Shown: piece after piece, positions 41,382 through 50,998 of the stretch | Layout: each line of letters starts with the position of its first letter | Position numbering within the stretch: the stretch's first letter is position 1 | Assembly (NCBI GenBank): GCA_041658605.1 | Contig: JBAZZU010000013.1 | Span: 1 to 63,629 of the forward strand | DNA from: JBAZWE01 sp041658605 | GTDB lineage: Bacteria; Actinomycetota; Thermoleophilia; BMS3ABIN01 | Direction: 5' to 3' | DNA length: 63,629 nucleotides | Translations under genes and position numbers: made by a program | The notes under the pieces: model-generated | Told to the model about the DNA's origin: nothing | The model's input: only the letters and a program-made list of their open reading frames with translations | Database searches by the model: none

Positions 41382-42935
41382 GTGATAGCACTAACCGCAA
41401 ATGAGATTTGTCAGGCATGCTCGGGAGAACTGCTGGCCGGCGCCGCTGCGGCCCTGGTCGAGTCGGTCTCGACCGATACCCGCAGCGACTTGACCTCGAG
41501 TCTTTTCATAGCGCTTAAGGGCGACAACTTCGATGGTGGGGATTTCGCCGAGGAAGCTCTCGCCAGCGGCGCCCTGGGAGTCCTTGCCGAGCGCGGCGCC
41601 GCGGAGCGCCTGGCGGCTCAGGCCGCCGGAGCCAACGGCAACGCCCCGGTGCTAATCGCAGTTGATGATTCCGGCGAGGCCCTGAAAGATATCGCCAGGC
41701 TCGTGGCTTCCCGCAGCGGCGCCACCGTCGTGGCGATCACGGGCAGCACGGGCAAGACTTCAACCAAAGATATCCTGGCCGCCCTGCTGGAGGGCCATGT
41801 GGATGTCGTATCCAGCCGGGCGAGTTTCAACAACGAGGTCGGCGTCCCACTTACCCTGCTTGCCGCAACCGGGGACACCGACGTGATCGTCGTGGAGATG
41901 GGCATGCAGGCGCAGGGCGAGATCGCTGAGCTCTGCCGCATTGCAGCGCCCGAGGTCGCCGTCATCACCAATATCGGACCGGCGCATCTGCAATACGCCG
42001 GAAGTCTGGAGAATATCGCCCGGGGCAAAGCCGAGATCGCGCAGGGGCTTCCACGCGGCGGTAAACTGGTCGCGCCTTATGGAGAAAAGCTGCTGGAGCC
42101 GCACCTGGCCGGGCTCGACGTGGAAACTGTGACCTTCGGTTTCGACGATGCGGCCGATATCTATCCCGTTTTCCACGAGCACATGGAAGACGGCAGGCTG
42201 CACTGCGTCGTCTCGTGTTGCGGATACAACCTGGAACTGATCTTTAATTTCGCCGCGCATCACCACCTGCAGAATGCGATGGCCGCCATCGGCGCCTACT
42301 ACCAGCTGGGACTGCCGCTTGATGACATCCCCAGGGCGGTCGCCGGCATAAATATCTCAAGCCTTCGCGGTGAGCTGATTGAGCTGGACAACGGTGTCAC
42401 CCTGCTCAATGACTGCTACAACGCAAACCCTCTTTCCATGCGCTCTTCCCTGGAATACCTGGCGAGCGTGGGCACCGGCAGAAGGACTGTCGCGGTGCTT
42501 GGAGACATGGGAGAGCTGGGGCCGCAGGCCCTCGATTATCACCGCCAGGTCGGACGGGACGTACTGGAACTGGGCATCGATTGCCTGATCGCGGTTGGTG
42601 AACAGTCACGCGGATATCTTGAAGGAGCCTCGGAGGACATCCTCTATGGTGAAGGCGACCGGGAAGACAATGGGGATAAATATGGGGAAAGTTTTGGGGA
42701 TAACTATTACTTTGCCGGGCGCGACGAAGCCCTGAGAGGGGTTTCGGGGCTGATACGCCCGGGTGATGTCGTGCTGGTCAAGGCATCGCGTTTCATGAAG
42801 CTGGAACAGCTGAGCAATATCATGATCGAAGCCGGATCGGGAGAAACCGCTCCGGCAGCTGCGGCGGATCCGGACGGATTGCCGGAAATCTCCCCGGGTG
42901 ACACCCCGGAGGGCGAGCCGGCGCGGGAAGATTAG
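41382..42935 (+). CDS. murF: UDP-N-acetylmuramoyl-tripeptide:D-alanyl-D-alanine ligase MurF
   Basis: Adds D-Ala-D-Ala to the cytoplasmic peptidoglycan precursor. 517 residues. Seen: IALTANEICQACSGEL; STDTRSDLTSSLFIALKG; the P-loop AITGSTGKTSTKD; FNNEVGVPLTLL; EMGMQAQGEI; NDCYNANPLSM; and LGDMGELG. GTG at 41382 is preferred as the family begins right there; ATG at 41349 is possible. An insert near residues 425-442, built from a 12-nt tandem repeat, and an acidic tail of about 30 residues are unusual. Confidence 0.95.
   Translation: MIALTANEICQACSGELLAGAAAALVESVSTDTRSDLTSSLFIALKGDNFDGGDFAEEALASGALGVLAERGAAERLAAQAAGANGNAPVLIAVDDSGEALKDIARLVASRSGATVVAITGSTGKTSTKDILAALLEGHVDVVSSRASFNNEVGVPLTLLAATGDTDVIVVEMGMQAQGEIAELCRIAAPEVAVITNIGPAHLQYAGSLENIARGKAEIAQGLPRGGKLVAPYGEKLLEPHLAGLDVETVTFGFDDAADIYPVFHEHMEDGRLHCVVSCCGYNLELIFNFAAHHHLQNAMAAIGAYYQLGLPLDDIPRAVAGINISSLRGELIELDNGVTLLNDCYNANPLSMRSSLEYLASVGTGRRTVAVLGDMGELGPQALDYHRQVGRDVLELGIDCLIAVGEQSRGYLEGASEDILYGEGDREDNGDKYGESFGDNYYFAGRDEALRGVSGLIRPGDVVLVKASRFMKLEQLSNIMIEAGSGETAPAAAADPDGLPEISPGDTPEGEPARED
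42672..42707 (+). repeat. murF: 12-nt tandem repeat inside murF
   Basis: Three 12-nt units beginning GGGGATAAATAT, GGGGAAAGTTTT and GGGGATAACTAT. Being a multiple of three, they keep frame and encode a polar loop rich in Gly, Asp and Tyr. Confidence 0.7.
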
Positions 42936-42941
42936 TCCGGC

Positions 42942-43922
42942 ATGATGTTCCAGCTACTCGCCGCCGGCCTGGCGTCAATGATGATCACGCTCTTTCTGGG
43001 GCCCAAGTTCATCAAGTTCGCTATCAGGAATGAATTCGGCCAGCAGGTGCGCGAGGAGGGTCCCGAGGAGCACTTAAAGACCAAGGCGGGCATTCCTACC
43101 CTGGGCGGGATTCTGATCATCATTGGCATGATGGTGCCGTTCTTCATCCTCTGGGAGTGGAGCGTCAAGAGCCTGCTGGTCGTCATCACCACACTGGGCT
43201 GCGGCGCCATAGGTTTCGCCGACGACTTCGCCAAGATAAGGATGAAGCGATCGCTCGGCCTGAGGGCCCGCGGCAAGCTCCTTCTGCAGCTGTTGCTGGC
43301 GATCGTCGTCGGGATGATCGCAGTGCGTTACGGCGGCCTCAGCGAATCCATCAGGATTCCCATGAGCGATCAAGTCGTCAACGTCGGCATCGCCTATTAT
43401 TTCATCATCTTTCTGTGGCTGGCGGGATTTTCCAACGCCGTCAACCTGACCGACGGTCTGGACGGACTGGCCGCGGGCACGGTGGCTGTGACCATGCTTA
43501 CATATATGACCATCGCCTTCCTCACCGAACAGACCGATCTTGGGATCATCGCGGCCTGCCTCGGCGGCGCCTGTGTCGGTTTTTTATGGTTCAACTCTTT
43601 CCCGGCAGAGATCTTCATGGGGGACACCGGCTCACTGGCGCTGGGCGGAGCGATCGCCGCCATGGCCTTTCTCACACAGACCGAGCTGCTGCTGATCATT
43701 ATCGGCGCGATCTTCGTAGCGGAGGCGGCGTCGGTGATAATCCAGGTGCTCGGCTTCAAGGCTACCGGCAAGCGGGTCTTCCTCATGACTCCGATCCACC
43801 ATCATTTCGAGCTGATGGCGTGGTCGGAGACGAAGATAATAATGCGTTTCTGGATTGTCAGCGCCATCTTCGCCTCGACAGGTTTCACGATCTTCTACAT
43901 ATCCCTGCCACCCAACAGATGA
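42942..43922 (+). CDS. mraY: Phospho-N-acetylmuramoyl-pentapeptide-transferase MraY
   Basis: Makes lipid I in the membrane. 326 residues with about ten membrane segments. Seen: KAGIPTLGGILI, the catalytic-loop GFADDFAKI, NLTDGLDGLAAG, GFLWFNSFPAEIFMGDTGSLALG, and MTPIHHHFELMAWSE. Six nt after murF. Standard length and motifs. Confidence 0.97.
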   Translation: MMFQLLAAGLASMMITLFLGPKFIKFAIRNEFGQQVREEGPEEHLKTKAGIPTLGGILIIIGMMVPFFILWEWSVKSLLVVITTLGCGAIGFADDFAKIRMKRSLGLRARGKLLLQLLLAIVVGMIAVRYGGLSESIRIPMSDQVVNVGIAYYFIIFLWLAGFSNAVNLTDGLDGLAAGTVAVTMLTYMTIAFLTEQTDLGIIAACLGGACVGFLWFNSFPAEIFMGDTGSLALGGAIAAMAFLTQTELLLIIIGAIFVAEAASVIIQVLGFKATGKRVFLMTPIHHHFELMAWSETKIIMRFWIVSAIFASTGFTIFYISLPPNR

Positions 43923-43938
43923 CGGGAGGTAACCGCCA

Positions 43939-45501
43939 ATGAACATGGCCGCGGACCTCAGGGGTATCGGCCGGTTGCTGGTCATCGGCATGGCGCGCTC
44001 CGGGATAGCCGCGGCGCTGGCGGCGCGCAGGTCCCTGCCGGAGCTGGAGGTAGTCATCGCCGACAGGGACGAGAAGCCGGATGCGGCCGCTAATGTGGAT
44101 GAACTTACGAAGGCTGGAGTCAGGGTCGAGCTTGGGTGTGAGGACTACAGCCTGCTTGACGGCTGTGGCCTGGTGGTCAAGAGCCCCGGCGTACCCGGCA
44201 GCATCCCCCTGATCGAGGAAGCCCGACAGCGGGGCATCCCCGTCTGGGGAGAGATCGAGTTCGCCTGGCGCTTTATCACGAATTTCATCATCGGGGTCAC
44301 GGGCACCAACGGCAAGACGACGACCACTGAGCTGATAACGCATGTCCTCGCCGGCGCCGGACGGCCCTGCAGGACAGCCGGAAATATCGGCACCGCGCTC
44401 TCCTCCTTCGTGGGGAATATCGATGAGGATGAGCTGCTGGTGCTGGAGCTTTCCAGTTTCCAGCTTGAGGATACGATCGCCTTCCGGCCCGATGTGGCCG
44501 TGCTGCTCAACTTGAGCGAAGACCACCTGGACCGGCACGACTGCGCCGATGATTACTACTCAGCCAAAATGAACATTTTTGTCAACCAGCAGCCCCACGA
44601 CCTGGCGGTGATAAACCTTGATGACCCCGCCTGCCATCGGCCCGTGCCGGTGCACGTGGGAAAAGTCTGGTTCAGCCGCAGCGCCGGCGACAGCAGGCCC
44701 GCCGCGGGCGAGCGGATGGAGCCGCTCGTGTTTGTCCGCGACGGTGTCATCCGCGCAAACCTGAACGGCCTGGCGACTGCCGGCGCCGGAGTGCATGCAC
44801 GTTTGCCGCGCCCATATCTGGATGGCAAGGCCGGCGCTGTATCCGAAGGCCACCACGGCGCCGATGCGGGGCGCACCGATATGGCGGCGTCCGGCAGGAA
44901 TGAACCCGGGAATGGCGAAGATTCACGGGAGGCCGGCTCCACGGCGATCCTCGCCTGGGAGGATGCCACCCTCAAGGGCGATCACAACCTGGAGAACTGC
45001 CTGGCGGCAGTGTCAGTATGCCTGTGCATGGGGCTTTCACCGGAGGAGGTGGCCGGGGGTCTGGAAAGTTTCCCGGGTGTCCCGCACCGGCTGCAGCAGG
45101 TGCGGGTCGTGGATGGCGTGACTTACGTAAACGACTCCAAGGCAACCAATGTCGACGCGGCCATCAAGGCGCTTACCGCATTCGAGGGAGGCGTTCACCT
45201 GATACTGGGCGGCAGCCTCAAGGGCTTCACTTTTGACCAGCTGGCGGAAGACGCCCCGGAAGAAAAGGTCACGCAGCTGATCGCAATCGGGGAAGCCGCG
45301 GAGGAGATCGCGGCGAGTTTTGACCAGGCCGGCAGGGAGATCATCATGGCTGCCGGGCTGGAGGAGGCCATAGCCATCGCCAGCGCGAGCGCCGAACCTG
45401 GAGACGTTGTGCTGCTTTCGCCCGCGTGCGCCAGCTTCGACCAGTACGACAATTACGAGGAACGGGGGGAACATTTTATCTCCCTGGTAAACAGGCTGTA
45501 A
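43939..45501 (+). CDS. murD: UDP-N-acetylmuramoyl-L-alanine:D-glutamate ligase MurD
   Basis: Adds D-Glu. 520 residues, about 60 longer than usual. Seen: VIGMARSGIAAALA, VKSPGVPGSIPLI, the P-loop GVTGTNGKTTTTELI, NLSEDHLDRHD, LKGDHNLENCLAAV, YVNDSKATNVDAA, LGGSLKG, and LSPACASFDQY. The extra length is a Gly/Ala/Asp-rich low-complexity insert (about 278-338) between the central domain's end and the HNLEN motif. The last codons are echoed by a second, diverged copy downstream. Confidence 0.95.
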   Translation: MNMAADLRGIGRLLVIGMARSGIAAALAARRSLPELEVVIADRDEKPDAAANVDELTKAGVRVELGCEDYSLLDGCGLVVKSPGVPGSIPLIEEARQRGIPVWGEIEFAWRFITNFIIGVTGTNGKTTTTELITHVLAGAGRPCRTAGNIGTALSSFVGNIDEDELLVLELSSFQLEDTIAFRPDVAVLLNLSEDHLDRHDCADDYYSAKMNIFVNQQPHDLAVINLDDPACHRPVPVHVGKVWFSRSAGDSRPAAGERMEPLVFVRDGVIRANLNGLATAGAGVHARLPRPYLDGKAGAVSEGHHGADAGRTDMAASGRNEPGNGEDSREAGSTAILAWEDATLKGDHNLENCLAAVSVCLCMGLSPEEVAGGLESFPGVPHRLQQVRVVDGVTYVNDSKATNVDAAIKALTAFEGGVHLILGGSLKGFTFDQLAEDAPEEKVTQLIAIGEAAEEIAASFDQAGREIIMAAGLEEAIAIASASAEPGDVVLLSPACASFDQYDNYEERGEHFISLVNRL

Positions 45502-45584
45502 GAGAAGAAGCGGATCCTTCGCTTCGCTCAGGATGACAGGCCACCGGGGAGAATATTCATCTCCCTGGTAAAAATGCTTTAAGG
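45466..45584 (+). repeat. Duplicated murD 3' end flanking a short repeat element
   Basis: The murD end (45466-45503; encodes FISLVNRL-stop) is repeated with changes at 45546-45584 (one frame encodes FISLVKML-stop), 80 nt apart. Between them, at about 45504-45545, is an element with ATCCT...AGGAT hairpin arms around a CGCTTCGC core, a sequence type I recognise as a common intergenic repeat in many bacterial genomes. Confidence 0.65.
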
Positions 45585-45591
45585 GCTGAAT

Positions 45592-46854
45592 ATGGAGTGG
45601 AGAAAAAAGAAAAGCAAAGGAAAAGGACGCGGCTCGCGCGAGGGAGCGGCGTCATTTGAATACACTTTTCTCGTAGCAGTGACCCTCGTCCTGCTGGCGG
45701 TCGGCGTGGTCATGGTCTTCAGCGCCAGCTGGGCCAACGCCTACTTTGGTGAGAACAAGGACAGTTATTACTATCTGAAGCGCGAACTTTTCTTTGCCGC
45801 GCTTGGCCTGGTGTTCATGTTCGTCATGGCCAAGACCGACTATTCCCGCCTGCGCAAGGCAGCGCCCGTCCTGATGGTTGTATCGCTGGGCATGCTGCTC
45901 ATGGTGTTTATCCCGGGCATCGGCTACTGCGCCAAGGGCGCCTGCCGCTGGGTCGGCGCCGGTTCGGCTACCTTTCAGCCGTCGGAGCTCGCAAAACTTG
46001 CGGTCATCCTCTACGTATCCACAATCATGTACACGCGTCCGCGCCTCCTCGGGGGCATCAAGAGGTTCGCCCTGCCGATCATGGGACTGCCGGTGCTCGC
46101 CTGCCTGTTCATACTCGCTGAACCTGACATGGGCACGACGATCACCATCGTTATCACCTTGGCCGGCATGCTGCTTGTGGGGGGCGTCAGGATGAGGGAC
46201 ATGGCCGCCCTCGCCGCCGGCGCTGGGGTCCTGGGCTTGGCTTTCGTTGCCATGGCTCCATATCGCGTAGCACGCTTTACCGCCTTCCTTGATCCTTATG
46301 AGGACGCGCACGGCTCGGGTTTTCAGATCATCCAGTCACTTGTTGCGCTGGGTTCGGGCGGTGTCTTCGGCGTGGGCATCGGCAAGAGCATCCAGAAATT
46401 CAACTACCTTCCCGAAGCCCATACCGACATGATCCTCTCGATCATCGGCGAGGAGGTCGGCCTCCTGGGCGTGCTGGCGGTTATAATCCTCTACGGCGCT
46501 TTCGCGTATGTCGGTTTTCGTATCGCCCTCAGGTCACGTGACCTGTTCGGAAAGTACGTGGCCGCGGGCATCACATCGCTGCTCGTGGGCCAGGCCGCGG
46601 TCAATCTCTGTGCCGTCACCGGTATCATGCCGCTGACAGGTATCCCGCTGCCGATCATCAGCTATGGCGGCAGCAGCCTGGTCGTCATGCTGGCAAGCAT
46701 AGGAATCTTACTCAATATCGCTGTCAATCAACGGAGTCGAATTGCCGCTGCTCCAAACAGAAAATTCAGGGCAATTGAGGGTGGTAATAGCCGCCGGGGG
46801 GACGGCCGGTCATCTCGTACCGGCCCTGGCTCTCGCAGGCGCGTTATCGGATAA
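45592..46854 (+). CDS. ftsW: Septal peptidoglycan polymerase FtsW
   Basis: SEDS-family glycosyltransferase paired with FtsI. 420 residues, ten membrane segments. Seen: VMVFSASW, KGACRWVGAGSATFQPSELAKLA, LAEPDMGTT, HTDMILSIIGEEVGLLG, and GIPLPIISYGGSSLV. The polar basic N-terminus (1-24) and the Arg/Gly-rich end are cytoplasmic. It overlaps murG by 113 nt if murG begins at its first good start. Confidence 0.96.
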   Translation: MEWRKKKSKGKGRGSREGAASFEYTFLVAVTLVLLAVGVVMVFSASWANAYFGENKDSYYYLKRELFFAALGLVFMFVMAKTDYSRLRKAAPVLMVVSLGMLLMVFIPGIGYCAKGACRWVGAGSATFQPSELAKLAVILYVSTIMYTRPRLLGGIKRFALPIMGLPVLACLFILAEPDMGTTITIVITLAGMLLVGGVRMRDMAALAAGAGVLGLAFVAMAPYRVARFTAFLDPYEDAHGSGFQIIQSLVALGSGGVFGVGIGKSIQKFNYLPEAHTDMILSIIGEEVGLLGVLAVIILYGAFAYVGFRIALRSRDLFGKYVAAGITSLLVGQAAVNLCAVTGIMPLTGIPLPIISYGGSSLVVMLASIGILLNIAVNQRSRIAAAPNRKFRAIEGGNSRRGDGRSSRTGPGSRRRVIG

Positions 46855-47905
46855 GGGCGCGGCGGTCTCCTTCATCGGCACCGGCCGGGGGCTGGAGAAA
46901 GAACTCGTCCCCCAGTCGGGCTATGAACTCGACATGGCAGACCTGCGAGGACTGGAGCGCAAGCTCTCGCCCCGCCTTTTCCTTTTTCTCTGGTCTCTCG
47001 CCAGGGGAAGTATCGATTGCCTGGGCATATTGCGCCGCCGGCGTCCGGACGTGGTCGTGGGTGGCGGCGGCTATGTCAGCTGGGCCCCGGTATTCACCGC
47101 CTGGCTAACCCGCCGGCCGACGCTCATCGTCGAGCTCGATTCCCACATGGGACTGGCAAACCGCGCTCTCGTGCCTTTTGTGAAGCGCGTCTGCCTGAGC
47201 TTTGTGATCCCCGGCAGGGACGGCGGCAAGTATCTTTATGCCGGACGCCCGCTTGGGAGCAAGCTGCTCCAGGCCACAGCCGAGACGGGACGCGAAGCCT
47301 TCGGCCTCAAGTCCGACATGCCCGTCGTGCTGGTGACAGGAGGCAGCCTCGGAGCCCGCTCCATCAATGAAGCCTGCGTGGAGGCATTCGGCACTGGCCC
47401 CCTTCCGTTCCAGCTGGTCCATGTAAGCGGAAAACGCGATTACGAGATGGTGAAAAGTCGACTCCGAAAAGCAGGCGCCGACCCGGATAATTATCATTTG
47501 CTAGACTATACGGGCGACTTGCCCCTGGCCACGGCTGCGGCGAGTCTGGTGGTTGGCCGTTCGGGCGCATCCATTCTGGAGCTGGCCGCCTTGGGAAAGC
47601 CGGCGCTGCTGGTTCCCTATCCTTACGCAACCGGAGATCATCAACGCAAGAACGCGGAGTGGATGGCCGGCGCGGGAGCGGCGGAGGTTCTTCCGGACGA
47701 TCAGGTCAGCGGTGAGCTGTTGAAGTCGAGGGTGGAAAGCCTTATCTCGGACAAAGTAAGGCTTGAGGCCATGGCAAAGGCGAGCGCGCGGCTCGGCAAA
47801 CGCGGCGCGGCCGAACGCATCGCGGACGAGATATTCAAACTCGCCGGACGCGGTGGAGCAAGCGCTGTCCGGCGGCGGCAAAAAACCGACGAAAGCACGG
47901 AATAA
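46742..47905 (+). CDS. murG: UDP-GlcNAc:lipid I N-acetylglucosaminyltransferase MurG
   Basis: Makes lipid II on the inner membrane face. 387 residues. Seen: VVIAAGGTAGHLVPALALA, VVGGGGYVSWAP, VTGGSLGARSINEA, VVGRSGASILELAALGKPALLVPYPYATGDHQRKNA. TTG at 46742 has GGAG 5 nt upstream, giving an 11-residue N-terminal extension and a 113-nt overlap with ftsW; TTG at 46775 or GTG at 46781 would match the family start better but have poorer ribosome binding sites. Confidence 0.95.
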   Translation: MPLLQTENSGQLRVVIAAGGTAGHLVPALALAGALSDKGAAVSFIGTGRGLEKELVPQSGYELDMADLRGLERKLSPRLFLFLWSLARGSIDCLGILRRRRPDVVVGGGGYVSWAPVFTAWLTRRPTLIVELDSHMGLANRALVPFVKRVCLSFVIPGRDGGKYLYAGRPLGSKLLQATAETGREAFGLKSDMPVVLVTGGSLGARSINEACVEAFGTGPLPFQLVHVSGKRDYEMVKSRLRKAGADPDNYHLLDYTGDLPLATAAASLVVGRSGASILELAALGKPALLVPYPYATGDHQRKNAEWMAGAGAAEVLPDDQVSGELLKSRVESLISDKVRLEAMAKASARLGKRGAAERIADEIFKLAGRGGASAVRRRQKTDESTE

Positions 47906-49297
47906 TTGAAAGAAAAAAAGAAAATCCATTTTATTGGCATCGGCGGCGCAGGCATGAGCGGCATCGCCCAGGTTTTTCATAGCCTGGGACACGAAGTCAC
48001 GGGCTCCGACCTGAAGCGCTCCCGCTATACGCGTATGCTGGAGGAGCAGGGCATGACCGTGGCCTTCGGACACGACCCGTCGAACCTCCAGCGGCCTGAC
48101 GCGGTGGTCGTCTCGACCGCCATACCCCCGCATAACCCTGAACTCAAGGCTGCGGTCGACCGGGGCCTGCCCGTTTTTCAGCGGGCGCAGATGCTGGCCG
48201 AGCTCATGGAGATGAAACGCGGTATCGCAGTGGCGGGCACGCACGGAAAGACGACCACGACCTCTATGATCGCCAACACCATGGAGCTGCTGGATCTCAA
48301 GCCGTCATTCGTGGTCGGAGGGGAGCTCAATGACGTCGGCAGCAACGCGCGCGCCGGTGGCGGTGATTGGCTGGTGGCCGAGGCGGACGAGAGCGACGGC
48401 TCGCTGCTATACCTCCATCCCGAGGTCGCGGTCATCACCAATGTGGAACTTGACCACCACTCGCATTATGCGTCAATCGACGAAGTCATCGAGGTCTTCA
48501 GGAAGTTTGTTGAGGGCCTGCCTCAAGACGGCGCTCTGGTCATCTGGGACCATCCGCTCCTGAGGGAGCTGGCCAGCCATACGCGGGCGCGGGTCATTAC
48601 ATATGGCACCGAAGAGGGCGCGGACTATCGGGCCGGCAACCTTTCAATAACCCGCGAAGGCACCGAATTCGACCTGCTCTCCCACGAGGCCGGGTCCGGC
48701 GGGCCGCTGCCGGTATCGCTTGCGGTCCGCGGCCTGCACAATGTCATGAATTCGCTGGCGGCCCTGGCCGTGCTGGACCTGGTCGGTGTCAGTCCTGAGA
48801 AATCGGCGCCGGCACTCGCCAGGTTCAGCGGCGCGGCCCGCAGGTTTCAGATCAAGGGCGAGGTCGGCGGTGTCACGATCGTTGACGATTACGCCCATCA
48901 CCCGACCGAGATCCAGGCGACCCTGGTTGCAGCGAGGGCGGCAGGCTGGACCAGGGTCATAGGAGCCTTTCAGCCCCACCTCTATTCACGCACTCGTTAT
49001 CTCCATGACGAATTCGGACGGGCGCTCAACCTTTGCGACCTTGCGATTATCACGGACGTGTACGGCGCCCGCGAGGAGCCCGAGCCGGGGGTCAGTGGCA
49101 AGCTGGTAGTCGACTCCGCCCTGAAATGGGAGCCGGAGTCCCGGGTAGCGTACATACCGAGGACCAGGGACATAGTCCCCCTGCTCCTGAATGAGCTGAG
49201 GCCGGGAGACCTCGTATTGACCCTGGGGGCGGGTGACATCTTCAAGGTCGGCGAGGATCTGCTCGCGGCTCTCGAAAGGCAGGCCAGCCTTGTTTGA
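47906..49297 (+). CDS. murC: UDP-N-acetylmuramate:L-alanine ligase MurC
   Basis: First peptide ligase of peptidoglycan synthesis. 463 residues. Seen: IHFIGIGGAGMSGIAQV, VVSTAIPPHNPEL, P-loop AVAGTHGKTTTTSMI, EADESDGSLLYL, HNVMNSLAALAV, DDYAHHPTEIQATL, and FQPHLYSRTRYL. TTG start directly on the murG stop. It overlaps murB by 8 nt. All ligase motifs are intact. Confidence 0.97.
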   Translation: MKEKKKIHFIGIGGAGMSGIAQVFHSLGHEVTGSDLKRSRYTRMLEEQGMTVAFGHDPSNLQRPDAVVVSTAIPPHNPELKAAVDRGLPVFQRAQMLAELMEMKRGIAVAGTHGKTTTTSMIANTMELLDLKPSFVVGGELNDVGSNARAGGGDWLVAEADESDGSLLYLHPEVAVITNVELDHHSHYASIDEVIEVFRKFVEGLPQDGALVIWDHPLLRELASHTRARVITYGTEEGADYRAGNLSITREGTEFDLLSHEAGSGGPLPVSLAVRGLHNVMNSLAALAVLDLVGVSPEKSAPALARFSGAARRFQIKGEVGGVTIVDDYAHHPTEIQATLVAARAAGWTRVIGAFQPHLYSRTRYLHDEFGRALNLCDLAIITDVYGAREEPEPGVSGKLVVDSALKWEPESRVAYIPRTRDIVPLLLNELRPGDLVLTLGAGDIFKVGEDLLAALERQASLV

Positions 49298-50213
49298 AGA
49301 GGAAGTCCGCAGGCAGATCGAACAGGCAGCCGGCAGGAAAGGTTCTGCCGGCAGGCCGCTGGCCTCGATGACAACACTGGGTTGCGGCGGTCCGGCGGCG
49401 CTTATTATCGAAGCCGACAGCCGCGCACACCTTGCCGCTATTCTAGCGTCCGCCCGGCAAGCGGACGTCCCCTGGTTCATACTCGGACATGGCTCCAACC
49501 TCCTCGTCGCGGACGATGGCTGGGATGGTCTGGTTATAACTCTCGGCGGAGAATTCAGGGAATGCCACAGGAACGGGGAAAGGCTCAGCTGCGGCGGCGC
49601 CGCAACGTTGCCCCGCATCGCCAGGATAGCATCGGGCGCGGGACTTTCCGGGCTTGAACCCCTCGCGTACATACCAGGTACGATAGGAGGAGCACTCGCC
49701 ATCAACGCCGGCGCATACGGGGCTTCGATCGGCGATCTGGTCGTTGAGGCGGAAATCTGTCTGCCCGGGGAAGTTAAGACGATTACTGCTGATGACCTGA
49801 GTTTTGGCTATCGCACCAGCCGTGTGCCGGCGGGCTCGGTGGTAAGCCGCGTCGTACTGGAATTGAAGCAGGGTGATCCGGAAGCAATAGCCGGGAAGAT
49901 GCTCCAGCTGCGGCGGCAGCGTGAAGCGTCCCAGCCAGTCCGCGATAAATCATGCGGCAGCGTCTTTAAGAATCCACCCGGTGAAAAGAGCGCCGGCCAG
50001 CTGCTTGATGAGGCAGGCTGCAAAGGACTGGACAGCGGCGGCGCGTCAGTGTCCGACATTCACGCCAATTTCATAATCAACCGGGGTGATGCGACGGCGC
50101 GTGACGTCATCGATCTCATGAACAGATGCCGCCGCAAGGTCAAAGACGTTTCCGGAGTGGTCCTGGAGCCCGAAGTGATGCTTCTGGGAAACATGGAACT
50201 GGAATCACTCTGA
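49290..50213 (+). CDS. murB: UDP-N-acetylenolpyruvoylglucosamine reductase MurB
   Basis: FAD enzyme that makes UDP-MurNAc. 307 residues. Seen: TTLGCGGPAALI, ILGHGSNLLVADDGWDG, YIPGTIGGALAINAGAYG, KSCGSVFKNP with the catalytic Ser region, AGQLLDEAGCKG, HANFIINRG, and the final Glu of LEPEV. TTG at 49290 overlaps the murC stop and agrees with the family start; the frame stays open upstream but only as a shadow of murC. Confidence 0.95.
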   Translation: MFEEEVRRQIEQAAGRKGSAGRPLASMTTLGCGGPAALIIEADSRAHLAAILASARQADVPWFILGHGSNLLVADDGWDGLVITLGGEFRECHRNGERLSCGGAATLPRIARIASGAGLSGLEPLAYIPGTIGGALAINAGAYGASIGDLVVEAEICLPGEVKTITADDLSFGYRTSRVPAGSVVSRVVLELKQGDPEAIAGKMLQLRRQREASQPVRDKSCGSVFKNPPGEKSAGQLLDEAGCKGLDSGGASVSDIHANFIINRGDATARDVIDLMNRCRRKVKDVSGVVLEPEVMLLGNMELESL

Positions 50214-50998
50214 TGGAGAAGGAAGACAAAAACATCAAAAAGAATTTATGGCTGGTCCTGCTGGGCCTGCTGTCGGCTGGAATAGCCGCCGGTGCCTTCT
50301 TCTGGCTCAGCCAGTCAGAGCTGCTGGCGATCGACGACATCGTTATCGATGGCAACCGGGTCGTGACTTCGGAAGAGATATTGGATAAAACGGGCCCCAT
50401 GTTGCGAGGCAGGAGCCTGCTGTCCTTCTCTTTTAATGATGTCTCCAGGTCCCTGGCTGATTTTCCGTACGTCGAGAGCGTCGAACTGGAACGGGATTTT
50501 CCCAATACGATGACGATCCATATTCGCGAATACCGGCCGTTTGTTACGTTGGCGGGCGAAGAGGGTAGATTTTTTATGCTTGCGTCGGACGGCAGTGTCC
50601 TCGCGGACCTGGCGGCGCCCGACCCCGGCTTTCCGCTGCTCACGACAAAGGAGCCATGCCCTGCCCATACAGGTGGAACGGTGGATTGTGCTGATGCCCT
50701 CACCGGGTACGAGTTCATGAATAACATCCCCACCAACTTCAACCAGGATATCGCCGAGGTCAGGGTCGTGGATGGCGACGTGATCATGCGCACCAGGTCT
50801 GGCGTGAATGTCAACTTCGGCGGGCTGACGGATTACGGGCTGAAGTTCGAAGTATTGAGGCAGCTGCTGGCACGGTCCGTCTCGAGCGGCACAACGCTTA
50901 CAATAGATGTGTCCGTGGTTGAGCGGCCCGTGACAAAAGAGGGAAACACTGCGGTTCCCGTTACAACGACGATATCGACCCAGACGACCGGTGGCTGA
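50213..50998 (+). CDS. ftsQ: Cell division protein FtsQ/DivIB
   Basis: 261 residues. Cytoplasmic basic start, one membrane segment (about 11-33), then a POTRA domain (LLAIDDIVIDGNRVVTSEEI, FPYVESVELERDFPNTMTIHIREYRP) and the FtsQ beta domain. ATG shares one base with the murB stop. The C-terminal Thr-rich end (TTTISTQTTGG) overlaps ftsA by 8 nt. Confidence 0.92.
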   Translation: MEKEDKNIKKNLWLVLLGLLSAGIAAGAFFWLSQSELLAIDDIVIDGNRVVTSEEILDKTGPMLRGRSLLSFSFNDVSRSLADFPYVESVELERDFPNTMTIHIREYRPFVTLAGEEGRFFMLASDGSVLADLAAPDPGFPLLTTKEPCPAHTGGTVDCADALTGYEFMNNIPTNFNQDIAEVRVVDGDVIMRTRSGVNVNFGGLTDYGLKFEVLRQLLARSVSSGTTLTIDVSVVERPVTKEGNTAVPVTTTISTQTTGG

